Assembly (NCBI GenBank): GCA_012931725.1
Contig: CM022946.1
Span: 81,894,144 to 81,958,143 of the forward strand
DNA from: Litsea cubeba
Lineage: Eukaryota > Streptophyta > Magnoliopsida > Laurales > Lauraceae
DNA length: 64,000 nt
Direction: 5' to 3'
Shown: positions 43,901 to 52,542 of the stretch, piece after piece
How the letters are laid out: the number at the start of each line of letters is the position of its first letter
How positions within the stretch are numbered: position 1 is the first letter of the stretch
The notes under the pieces: generated by a model
Seen by the model: only the letters and a program-made list of their open reading frames with translations
Databases searched by the model: none
Told to the model about the DNA's origin: nothing
Position numbers and translations under genes: made by a program

Positions 43901-45609
43901 ACTGCCCCTCGAGGACGCTGTCAATCGGCATAAACTCCTCATAGAGTTTGCCGAGGATGGGCAATCCGGTAATAGCGCTCAGCTCCTTCAAGGAAAAACC
44001 AATCTCACCATTCGTCACAACGAAGGTATTGGTTTGAGGGAGGAACGACTCCAGCATAGCCATGAAGGCCTCGTCGGAAAAGATCACGGTCTCCCCAAAA
44101 GCGCGGACCGCATCAAAAATCCCGGCTTCCTTCAAAACGGCGTCACCAATCAGCAGGACGCGATCAGTCCACGACTTCCACTCGGAGTCAGCATTGAAAC
44201 GACCTCGAAGTCGAAAAGGCTTGATCCAATTGCTGCCGTCACCGCTGAAAATACCAAGGCCCACCGGTCTCAAATCGACCGACGGATAATCAGAGCCCTG
44301 GTAGCCGCTGGATGGCATCAACAAGTCCATGTCAACAGGCGACCTCTCCGTATATCCAGGAGAACCGCCGACAAAAACCCCGGTCTTGATTACATTTGTC
44401 CTTCTCACCCAACTTGGAGGATCTTCCCTCTTAGGGCACGTGGGGGCAAGGCTCAGAATCGAGACGGTGCGATCAAACATCGACCGGGTAGTAACAGTCT
44501 TCTTCTCACCATTTGCTGTGAAGGAAAACTGAAAAGATCTCCTCTGGTATGTAATGTCGTCAGGGACTGCATCACCAAAGAAGAAGGTAGGCTTGGGCAA
44601 AATGCTCTGATCTTCCATCAGCCATGGACGGCTGCTTACCATAATCTTATAGAATTCCTCTCCCTTGAGAGTGATCAGTCGCTGCCTCATCTCATCTCTG
44701 TTGAGGGAGTCGCACTCTTCCAGGTTTCTCTCAACATACTGGACCTTCTCGAAAGCCTGCTGAACGGCCGGATTAGAGGATCTAGAAGACCGACGAGGTA
44801 CGCTTGTAGCAGGCTCTTTACCCTTGTTCGCTCTGGAGGAACCACCTGAAAAGGATGGAAAAGAAAAAGATCAAACATCAAAATGACAGAATCTCGCTAA
44901 AAAATCTGGCGAAATTTTGACATGATGACGGGGCAATTCCGAAGAAAAGGAACTATCCCGAAAGAAATAGAAAGCTTGAAGATGGGCTCAACATCGCTGC
45001 GAGCTCCGAAACTCCAAACTTTCGAAACCTAAAAGTCTCCGCAAAATCAGGAAGGGCTCAACATCACTGCGAGCTCCAAGTTCCCAAATTTGCAAACACT
45101 TTCAGGTATGCAATCACATCATGCTACAAGTTTAATTTACAAATTAAAGGCATGCATGAACATCTAGATTTGCGAAAAAAAATGCATTATCATGATGAGC
45201 AAAAAAAAAAAAAAAAGAAAGAAAAGAAAAGAAACTTTCTCTAAAAAAAAAAGGGAGGAGAAAGAAAACAAAAAAAGAAACGAAACTCTCTCAAAAAAAA
45301 AAGGGGGAGGGAAAGAAAAAAAAAAAGAAAAAAACGGGCTGGCCCACAGGCCGTGGCCCACAGGCCACGTGGCCGTACGGCCAGATCCGTACGGATCTGT
45401 CCGTACGGCCCACACAATAAAAAAAAAACATGAAAAAAAAAAAAAGAAAGAAAAGAAAGCAAAAAAAAAAAAAACGTGTAAAAAAAAAAGGGGGCAAACA
45501 CGTGAACAAAAAAAAAAAGAAAAGAAAAAGAAAGAAACAAAAAAAAAGAAAGAACTTTTTTTTCCTACAATGGAGTTTTCTTGAAAAAGAAGAACTTACT
45601 TGAAGCCAT
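40936..45609 (-). CDS. Antisense five-exon gene in the Tat element: plant mobile domain (PMD)-like protein
   Basis: Exons on the minus strand: 45609-45600, 44845-42338, 42238-42125, 42056-41946 and 41870-40936 (10, 2508, 114, 111 and 935 nt). All introns are GT-AG and every join restores one frame, giving 1225 residues from ATGGCTTCAA|GT to the TAA-type stop at 40936. Residues about 190-520 resemble the 'aminotransferase-like, plant mobile domain' family (for example GFSLKELSAITGLPILGKLY, RRDLAVYLTYWLGEAIF and ALYSYLCTELQAAAF). A basic patch KKRARRSKRRRS lies near 780, acidic Ser/Glu-rich stretches at about 800-960 and a coiled coil at about 1080-1170. Cellular PMD proteins (MAIN/MAIL1) are nuclear silencing and genome-maintenance factors, and PMDs are known to be carried by plant transposons. 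The role here is unknown. The gene converges on gag-pol and has its own TATA box. The family match is by eye; the gene structure is strongly supported by frame. Confidence 0.88.
45336..45411. promoter_or_regulatory. GC-rich palindrome cluster in intron 1 of the antisense gene
   Basis: Within an otherwise A-rich intron lies a compact GC island with perfect palindromes: GGCCACGTGGCC (45363-45374, containing the G-box CCACGTGG), GGCCGTACGGCC (45371-45382) and AGATCCGTACGGATCT (45383-45398). Repeated GGCCCACA (TCP/site-II-like) lies on either side. It could be an intronic enhancer or a hairpin. The function is inference. Confidence 0.5.
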
Positions 45610-45731
45610 TGATGGAGAAGAAGAAGAAAACTCTTGAAGATCTTGAAGAAGAAAAGCTCTTGGTCTTGAAGCCCTCTTGAGATTATTGCAAAAGAAAGTA
45701 ATAAGAGCAAGAGATCCAACCTTCTCCTTGC

Positions 45732-45738
45732 TTTTATA
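45732..45738 (-). promoter_or_regulatory. TATA box for the antisense PMD gene
   Basis: Minus strand reads CTCTATAAAAGCAAGG about 123-130 bp upstream of the ATG at 45609, leaving room for a leader of about 90-100 nt rich in CTTCTT and AAGATCTTCAAG repeats. It is the best promoter-like site in the region upstream of the gene. Confidence 0.55.
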
Positions 45739-46007
45739 GAGGAGAGCAAACCAAAGAAGGAAAGAAGAAAGAGGTAAGTGTTACTAATTAGTAACCTTAC
45801 CAAAAGAAAGAGATTAGCAAGATTCTTTCCCAAAATAAGGGATCTTGAGAGATTTTCTCCCAAAAATCAATCTATGACGGATTCTTTCCCAAAAGAAAGA
45901 TATCTTGAGATATCCTATCCCAAAATAAAGGGATATTGAGAGATTTTCTCCCAAAAATCAATCTATGACGGATTCTTTCCCAAAAGAAAGATATCTTGAG
46001 ATATCCT
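45739..46007. other. Tat element region upstream of the antisense gene
   Basis: Non-coding. From about 45840 it is a tandem repeat of about 91 bp (CAAAAATCAATCTATGACGG at 45860 and 45951), which continues after copia-B at 53763. It is the probable upstream promoter zone of the antisense gene. Confidence 0.6.
45840..46007 (+). repeat. 91-bp tandem repeat array, left part
   Basis: Units contain TCTATGACGGATTCTTTCCC, AAAAGAAAGATATCTTGAGA and GAGAGATTTTCTCCCAAA. TCTATGACGG is at 45871 and 45962, and a third unit is at about 53809 after copia-B. Confidence 0.85.
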
Positions 46008-46196
46008 TGTTGGAATTTGAGATGCATTGAGTTGAATCTTGAAGCATTGGTGTGTTTGGTGTCTCAAGCATCAAATTGAGTTGGAATTCTTGTCAACACA
46101 TTGTCACAAACATGATGATAAAGGCTGGAGTTGATTGAGCTTAAAAGGAGAATCAGAGTTGAAACAGTCAGGAACTCAGAATTCCTGAAGCAGAGC

Positions 46197-46400
46197 ACGC
46201 GGTCGACCGGGCTCTTCATGCGGTCGACCGAGCAAGAAGAAACTTGCAGAAAACAGAAAAAGGCACCTCTCAGTTATTTTCGTGACACAGTGTGTCTTCG
46301 GTCGACCGAGCCCTCAGGATGTCGACCGAGCTCGATAAGTGACTATTTCCAGATAGTGTATGATGTCGACCGAGCACAGCATGATGTCGACCGAGCACGG
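46197..46400 (+). repeat. GGTCGACCG(A/G)GC motif array in copia-B U3
   Basis: Six copies of (G)GTCGACCGAGC; GGTCGACC is a perfect palindrome. They cluster 120-330 bp upstream of the TATA box and are repeated in the 3' LTR (52732-52935). Copia-C carries three GGTCGACCG copies in its U3. Confidence 0.85.
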
Positions 46401-46523
46401 GAACCAGAGTTGCGCAGAATTAGAAGTTTTGCACGAAAATTCAGCACAGTTATCTAATTTGTTTGGGACTCTTTCTAAACGAATTGTAGCCCGTTTTAAA
46501 CACAATTAGGGGTTACTAAAACC

Positions 46524-46531
46524 TATATAAA
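46524..46531 (+). promoter_or_regulatory. TATA box of the copia-B LTR promoter
   Basis: CCTATATAAAGGC. The duplicate in the 3' LTR is at 53059-53066. Confidence 0.75.
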
Positions 46532-46887
46532 GGCATGTATGGGTCGTTCTAAAGATACACCAGAGAGAGAGAAGAAGAGAAGAGAAAAGAGAGAGAGTTC
46601 TTGAGAGAAAGCTGGTGCTGTTGCTGTGTTGCTGTTGTGCTACATCTTTCTACAGCAATTGTGGACGAGATTATGCTCTAGAAGATGGTGATTCGTCCAT
46701 GAGTTAAGTGTCTCTCTTTTATGCTTTAGATTTCTATTTGTAAGGGATTGAGAGAGAGAGAATTGTAGAGGGGAAAGGGCTGTAGATCAGTTTATCTTCT
46801 TTGCTGTAATCATCAAGTTGGTGCTTGGTGTTTTGGGGTTTGGTGATCCTGTCTGTGGGTGCAGACAAATTGTAAAGGGAGTTGTAG

Positions 46888-47000
46888 CTTCCTAGATAGT
46901 TGGTGCTATCTGAAACCTAAGGGAGTCGGTGCTTCCTAGATAGTTGGTGCTATCTGAAACCTAAGGGAGTCGGTGCTTCCTAGATAGTTGGTGCTATCTG
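46888..47000 (+). repeat. 44-bp tandem repeat in copia-B LTR
   Basis: CTTCCTAGATAGTTGGTGCT begins units at 46888, 46932 and 46976. The block GATAGTTGGTGCTATC is nearly self-complementary. Confidence 0.9.
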
Positions 47001-47225
47001 AATTTAAGGGTTGGTGCTCTTTGTCGTCGGTGCGACTAAATAAGATTCAGACCTGTACCGGATTGTTGTTCGGACGGGATTGAACCGTGGACGTAGCCTT
47101 TTGGTGAACCACGTAAAATCTGGTGTCAATTGTGTGGTTTGATTTGAATTGTTGTTAGTAAGGACCTGTTTAAAAGAGATCACTGATTCACCCCCCCCCT
47201 CTCAGTGATCACGAGATCTAACAAT

Positions 47226-47237
47226 TGGTATCAGAGC
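47226..47237 (+). other. Copia-B primer-binding site
   Basis: TGGTATCAGAGC, complementary to the 3' end of initiator tRNA-Met, two bases after the LTR. Confidence 0.9.
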
Positions 47238-47291
47238 ATAAGGTTTCCCTTGATAAGCTTAACACGCTAAGGGTGATCCTTGTCAAATCAC

Positions 47292-50200
47292 ATGGCAACT
47301 AGCACAGCGAATATGAAAGCACCGTTGTTTGATGGTTCTAATTACACCTTTTGGAAGATTAGAATGCAGGCCTTCATCAAATCTCTTGGCTATGATGTCT
47401 GGGAGACTGTCAGAGTCGGTTACAATTCTGCCATTGTACCCACTGATGCTGCAACGAAGAAGTTAGCAGACAACGACTCTAAGGCGCAGAATGCACTCTT
47501 TAGCGGCCTTGTTGACAGCGAGCTGATCAAAGTTATAGCATGCAAGACAGCCAAGGAAATCTGGGATAAGCTGAAAAGCATCCATGAAGGAGATGAGAAG
47601 ATCAAAGAAGCGAAATTGCAAACTCATCGCTCCCAATTTGAGTCTCTTCGCATGGAGGATAGCGAGAATGTTGATTCTTACATGCAACGGGTGAATGAAG
47701 TCACGAATGACATTCGTGGACTAGGAGAGGAGATTAAAGAACCAGTCATCGTCAAAAAGGTTCTAAGATCTCTCCTTCCCCGGTTTGATTCTAAAGTCTC
47801 AGCCATAGAAGAAGCCAAAGATCTGAACGAGTTTTCAATGGATGAGCTGCATGGTTCTCTCACTGCCTATGAGATGCGCATAGGTAAGACGTCTTCATCG
47901 GATAGAGAAGCGGCCTTCAAAGTTCAGAAAAAGGCAAAAGAGATTGCTGGTCATGATTCTGATGATGATGAGCTTGAGGCTCAATTTATTAGAAGGCTGA
48001 AGAAAGGAAGCAATGGCAAGTATAAAGGGAAGCTACCCTTTAAATGCTTCAATTGTGGCGGTGTTGGCCACTTTGCTGCGAAGTGCCCGCTGAAAGAAGA
48101 CAATGATAATGACTCTTATGTTGATAAGAGTAAATGGAAGAAGAATTTCAGAAAGAAGGGCAAAGCAAAGAGCTTCATCAGTCAGCATAATGACAGCACG
48201 TCTGAATCTTCGGACGATGATGAATCAGTCGAGGCGACTGAAGCACTCTTCATGGTTACTATTGAAGAAGACGATGAGCAAGAGCTGGAAAACGAAGAGG
48301 AGGCTGAAGTGAATCTTGAAGAAGAGCTCATTGCTGCACTTGAGGAGCTTAGCAAGGAGCGAAGATCAAGTAAGAAAAATCTGAAACTTCTTCATGAATC
48401 TGAAATTTCAGTTATTGCTTTGAAAACTGAATTAGAAGAGTATAAAAGAATGGTAGATGTCCTAGAAATACAAATCTGTACCAAAACTGAGGAAGTGATG
48501 AAACTTGAGAATGAAATCCTTGGAGCAAGGACTGAAAATATGCAAATGAAACAAAAGCTCAAGGAGTTTCAAGCTATCAATGGTACATTAAAGCTGAATG
48601 AAATTTTGAAAGTTCAAAGACCCCCTCACTTCAGATTTGGAATAGGATTTGAGAATGGAGAATCTTCTAAGGTTACACCTTCTGTAGAGACGGTGTTTGT
48701 AAAGCAAGTTACTACACCTTCCAATTCTGTGAAGCCCACACTGCCTAGAAAAGAGCCCATTCAAGTGAGAAAGGACATGAAGCCTAACCAGCCATATAAA
48801 AGATACAAATTTTATGGCTATTGTTATCATTGCAATAGGTATGGACATAGAAGGGCAGATTGTAAATTCTATGTGAGAAACAGCCCAGTTGTGAGAAGGA
48901 ACCCTTTCTCAATCCTAAATAGCCACAATATTGAGTGCTACAAGTGTCATAATTTTGGACACATGGCTAGGGATTGTAGGCTGCCTACTGCTAAACCAAT
49001 TCAGGTTGAAAAGAAACCCAAGTTAGTCAAAACTTGGAGGGCAAAGAAAAGTGCAGAAAAAGGCAAGAAATCTCTCATTGTGCAAACCGCTTTCAATGCA
49101 CAAAAGAAGACAGCACCATGGGTCCTTGATAGTGGCTGTTCGAGTCATATGACTGGTGATAAAGAAAAATTCATCAAGTTACAGCACTATGAAGGTGGTT
49201 CGGTAAAGTTTGGTAACAATGATGGTGCCAAAATTGTTGGAAAAGGTGTTGTTCAGCTGATGGCAAACAAGATCAGATCTGAAGAGGTCTTATATGTGTC
49301 TGGATTGAGACACAATCTGTTGAGTGTGAGCCAGATCTGTGATAAGGGCCACGAAGTTGTTTTTACAAAGAATGGGTTTGCTATCAAGAAGAGTAGCAAC
49401 GGCAAAACAGTGGCTACTGGGTCAAGGACAGCTGGAAATCTTTACACCTTGTCAGATGGAGCTGAAAAGACATGCTTATTGAGTCGGTCAGAAGAGAGTT
49501 GGTTGTGGCACAAACGCCTTGGGCATCTAAGCTTTGGCAACATGTCAAAGATTTGCAATTCAAAGGCTGTTAGAGGTATGGCTACAGTTGAAAAGCCTTC
49601 AAACCCCATTTGTGACTCTTGTCAAAAGGGAAAGCAAACGAGGGTAATGTTCAAGACGAAGGAGCATCATACGAAGAAACCTCTTGAGCTGGTACACACT
49701 GATCTCTGTGGACCGATGCGGACTCAAAGCACCAATGGAGATAAGTATTTTATGCTTTGCATTGATGATTTTACTCGCATGACATGGGTATTATTTCTTA
49801 AGCATAAACATCAAGCACTTGATCGGTTCAAAGTGTTTAAAGCACAGGTTGAAAACATGCTAGGGAAGCAGATCAAGACGCTAAGGTCTGATCGTGGAGG
49901 CGAATTCACATCTGATGAATTCACTAAGTATTGTGAACATCATGGCATCCAAAGACAATACTCAGCCCCTAGAACTCCACAGCAGAATGGAGTTGTTGAG
50001 CGCAAGAACCGCACTGTGCAAGAAATGGCACGCACCATGCTGGTTGAAAGTAAGATGGCTGATAAGTATTGGAAAGAGGCGATTCATACGGCTGTTTATA
50101 TTCAGAATCGTTGCTTGATCAGGCCACATGAAGATAAAACACCTTATGAGCTATGGTTTGGAAGAAAAGCTACAGTCAAGCACTTCAGAGTCTTCGGTAG

Positions 50201-52139
50201 CAAGTGTTACATCAAGCGGCTCGAACAAAATCCGGGCAAATTTGCAGAAAGAGCCGATGAAGGTATTTTTCTGGGTTACTCATCCTCTAGTAAAGCTTAC
50301 AGATGCCTTAACAAAAGGACCAGAAAAATTATTGAAAGTGCTGATGTTAGAATTGATGAAAACCATGAGTCAAAGAAGGTAACTCATAATGACAGTCCAG
50401 TGTATGAGGACTCGAGTGAGATTGATGATGAAGTGGCTGAACCTGATTCTGAAAAGGCAAAAGATGATTCAGAGGATACTTCTCCTAGAAAGAAAAGTAC
50501 TTGGGTAGAGCAACACCCTAAGGATCAAATCATTGGAGATCCTGAGGCCGGTGTAAAAACTAGACAAAGTGTAGTTAGCAATTACTCACTTGTGTCCACC
50601 ATTGAGCCCAAGACAGTAGCTGAAGCTAGTCTAGATGAAAGCTGGTTAAAAGCTATGCATGAGGAGTTGGAGCAGATTGAGAAAAACTCCACATGGGAAC
50701 TAGTCCCTAGACCTACTGATAAGAATGTGATTGGTACTAAATGGGTCTTTCGGAACAAGCTGAATGAAGATGGTCAGGTCATACGAAACAAGGCAAGGTT
50801 GGTTTGTAAAGGCTATGCACAAGTTGAAGGCATAGATTTTGAAGAGACCTTTGCACCGGTGGCTCGTCTGGAAGCCATTCGTATGTTTCTTGCATTGGCT
50901 GCCTATAAAACCTTCAAGGTATTTCAGATGGATGTTAAGTCAGCTTTCTTGAATGGTTTACTTGAAGAAGAGGTCTACATTGAGCAACCTGATGGCTTTC
51001 TAATTAGCAAAAATTCAGACTTAGTTTGCAAGCTGAAGAAGGCTCTATATGGACTGAAACAGGCGCCAAGGGCATGGTATGCAAGGCTGGATCTTTATCT
51101 TCGCAAGATTGGTTTTGGAAAAGGACTAGTTGATAGCAATCTGTATGTCAAATCTGATTCAAGCAAACAGCTGGTGGTTATTGTTTATGTTGATGACATA
51201 ATATTTGGAGGCAATGATGAGAATATGTGCAGGATTTTTGCTGAAGATATGACGAAAGAATTTGAGATGTCTATGCTTGGAGAGCTAAAGTTCTTCCTAG
51301 GATTACAAGTTCAGCAGCTGAAAAATGGTATTTTTATATCTCAGATGAAATATATAAAGGAAATGCTGAAGCGTTTTAACATGGAAGACAGCAAGCCCGT
51401 GAGCACGCCAATGACAACGAACACGAAACTTAGCAAAGATGATAAGGCTTCGTCCGTTGATCACACCACCTATCGTTCTATGATAGGAAGCTTGCTTTAC
51501 TTGACTGCTACAAGACCAGATCTTCTACAAGCAGTATGTATGGTGGCTCGATTTCAAGCATCACCAACTGAGACGCACCTTACAGCAGTGAAAAGGATAT
51601 TTCGATATCTAAAAGGTACTATGGAGCTTGGAATATGGTATCCTAAAGGTAAATCCTTTACTCTTGTCGCATACTCAGACGCCGATTGGGCTGGTTGCGT
51701 AGATGATCGCAAGAGTACAAGTGGTGGTGCATTCTATCTTGGTGATAGATTGGTAGCTTGGCACAGCAAGAAGCAAGACTCCGTCTCACTTTCGACAGCG
51801 GAAGCAGAATATATTGCAGCGGCAACTTGTTGTACGCAAGTGTTATGGATGCGGCAAATGCTCTCTGATTTAGGAGTTCCAACAACAGATCCTACGCCGA
51901 TCCTCTGTGATAACACTAGTGCAATTCATATCTCCAAGAATCCAGTTCAGCATTCAAGGACTAAACATGTTGCAATCCGCTATCACTTTCTCAAGGATAA
52001 AGTTGCAGATGGTGAGGTAAAGTTGGAATACGTTCCTACTACTGAGCAAGTGGCTGATATCTTCACAAAACCTTTGCCAAAGGAAGTCTTCGAGTATCTC
52101 CGAAAGAAATTAGGAGTTACTCATTCTCCTACACCTTAG
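47292..52139 (+). CDS. Copia-B gag-pol polyprotein
   Basis: 1615 residues from the ATG at 47292 (CACATGGCAACT); the in-frame TTG at 47280 is not needed. Order: gag (UBN2-type) about 15-190; CCHC knuckle CFNCGGVGHFAAKC about 252; acidic and coiled-coil stretch about 300-430; two further CCHC knuckles CYHCNRYGHRRADC about 513 and CYKCHNFGHMARDC about 548; protease VLDSGCSSHMTG about 610; GAG-pre-integrase WHKRLGHLSFGNM about 739; integrase with HTDLCGP, RSDRGGEF and ERKNRT (D, D, E) about 800-905; reverse transcriptase about 1135-1380 with YVDDIIF about 1299; RNase H about 1455-1560 with SDADWAG and STAEAEY. Gag before integrase before RT is the copia order. Three zinc knuckles in two clusters is unusual. 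No stop or frameshift, so it may be functional. Confidence 0.95.
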   Translation: MATSTANMKAPLFDGSNYTFWKIRMQAFIKSLGYDVWETVRVGYNSAIVPTDAATKKLADNDSKAQNALFSGLVDSELIKVIACKTAKEIWDKLKSIHEGDEKIKEAKLQTHRSQFESLRMEDSENVDSYMQRVNEVTNDIRGLGEEIKEPVIVKKVLRSLLPRFDSKVSAIEEAKDLNEFSMDELHGSLTAYEMRIGKTSSSDREAAFKVQKKAKEIAGHDSDDDELEAQFIRRLKKGSNGKYKGKLPFKCFNCGGVGHFAAKCPLKEDNDNDSYVDKSKWKKNFRKKGKAKSFISQHNDSTSESSDDDESVEATEALFMVTIEEDDEQELENEEEAEVNLEEELIAALEELSKERRSSKKNLKLLHESEISVIALKTELEEYKRMVDVLEIQICTKTEEVMKLENEILGARTENMQMKQKLKEFQAINGTLKLNEILKVQRPPHFRFGIGFENGESSKVTPSVETVFVKQVTTPSNSVKPTLPRKEPIQVRKDMKPNQPYKRYKFYGYCYHCNRYGHRRADCKFYVRNSPVVRRNPFSILNSHNIECYKCHNFGHMARDCRLPTAKPIQVEKKPKLVKTWRAKKSAEKGKKSLIVQTAFNAQKKTAPWVLDSGCSSHMTGDKEKFIKLQHYEGGSVKFGNNDGAKIVGKGVVQLMANKIRSEEVLYVSGLRHNLLSVSQICDKGHEVVFTKNGFAIKKSSNGKTVATGSRTAGNLYTLSDGAEKTCLLSRSEESWLWHKRLGHLSFGNMSKICNSKAVRGMATVEKPSNPICDSCQKGKQTRVMFKTKEHHTKKPLELVHTDLCGPMRTQSTNGDKYFMLCIDDFTRMTWVLFLKHKHQALDRFKVFKAQVENMLGKQIKTLRSDRGGEFTSDEFTKYCEHHGIQRQYSAPRTPQQNGVVERKNRTVQEMARTMLVESKMADKYWKEAIHTAVYIQNRCLIRPHEDKTPYELWFGRKATVKHFRVFGSKCYIKRLEQNPGKFAERADEGIFLGYSSSSKAYRCLNKRTRKIIESADVRIDENHESKKVTHNDSPVYEDSSEIDDEVAEPDSEKAKDDSEDTSPRKKSTWVEQHPKDQIIGDPEAGVKTRQSVVSNYSLVSTIEPKTVAEASLDESWLKAMHEELEQIEKNSTWELVPRPTDKNVIGTKWVFRNKLNEDGQVIRNKARLVCKGYAQVEGIDFEETFAPVARLEAIRMFLALAAYKTFKVFQMDVKSAFLNGLLEEEVYIEQPDGFLISKNSDLVCKLKKALYGLKQAPRAWYARLDLYLRKIGFGKGLVDSNLYVKSDSSKQLVVIVYVDDIIFGGNDENMCRIFAEDMTKEFEMSMLGELKFFLGLQVQQLKNGIFISQMKYIKEMLKRFNMEDSKPVSTPMTTNTKLSKDDKASSVDHTTYRSMIGSLLYLTATRPDLLQAVCMVARFQASPTETHLTAVKRIFRYLKGTMELGIWYPKGKSFTLVAYSDADWAGCVDDRKSTSGGAFYLGDRLVAWHSKKQDSVSLSTAEAEYIAAATCCTQVLWMRQMLSDLGVPTTDPTPILCDNTSAIHISKNPVQHSRTKHVAIRYHFLKDKVADGEVKLEYVPTTEQVADIFTKPLPKEVFEYLRKKLGVTHSPTP

Positions 52140-52542
52140 GAGATGTGCCAGAAAGGGGGAGCAATGAATTCGTTGAATATCTTATTTGCTCCTAGATTGG
52201 TCCCTTTGGAATTATTGTCAAAGGGGGAGAAGATTATGCATGGAAAGGTTGATATGCATGTCATCTTGAGAAGGTTATCTGGAGATTGGTATCAAGTTAT
52301 GCTGAGAAGATTATGCAAGGAAAGACTATATGCATGTTGAAGTTAGTCTTATGCTAAGAAGATAGAAATATGATAGCATGAGGAAGATGGAAGATTGGAA
52401 TGAAAATTGGTATCAAGATAGTGAATGAGAAGATCATGTTCCAAGGGGAGTTTATTGTTCTAAAAAGGCTCTATGATGTCAACATGTTCCAAGTGTCTGT
52501 GTTGAAGTTCCAAGTGTTGCCAACAATTCCAAAGGGGGAGAT
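52140..52542 (+). other. Copia-B 3' untranslated region
   Basis: Non-coding, with several AAAGGGGGAG purine tracts (about 52152, 52219, 52441 and 52531). The last one lies directly before the 3' LTR and is the polypurine tract. I see no env-like frame. Confidence 0.8.

Larger units (their letters stand above)
46008..47223 (+). repeat. Copia-B 5' LTR
   Basis: 1216 bp. It contains six GTCGACCG motifs (46203-46400), a TATA box TATATAAA (46524-46531), GA-repeats (46561-46600) and a 44-bp tandem repeat (46888-47000). Confidence 0.95.

Noticed and set aside
41802..44690. Single 962-codon minus-strand frame as the whole antisense protein
   Set aside because: Its C-terminal part reads through three introns (FFFLFV-type translations of T-runs). 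Splicing at GT-AG sites removes these and continues in frame into the exon ending at 40936.
45192..45863. Lys- and Phe-rich frames around the antisense gene's intron 1
   Set aside because: Products of A/T homopolymer runs; the region is an intron plus leader of the antisense gene.
46131..46457. 108-codon frame in copia-B LTR (also at 52666)
   Set aside because: LTR U3 sequence with motif repeats; no homology or start context, and copia-C lacks it.
52140..52542. env-like gene after copia-B pol, as in some Sireviruses
   Set aside because: Only 400 bp with purine tracts and a 65-codon chance frame.
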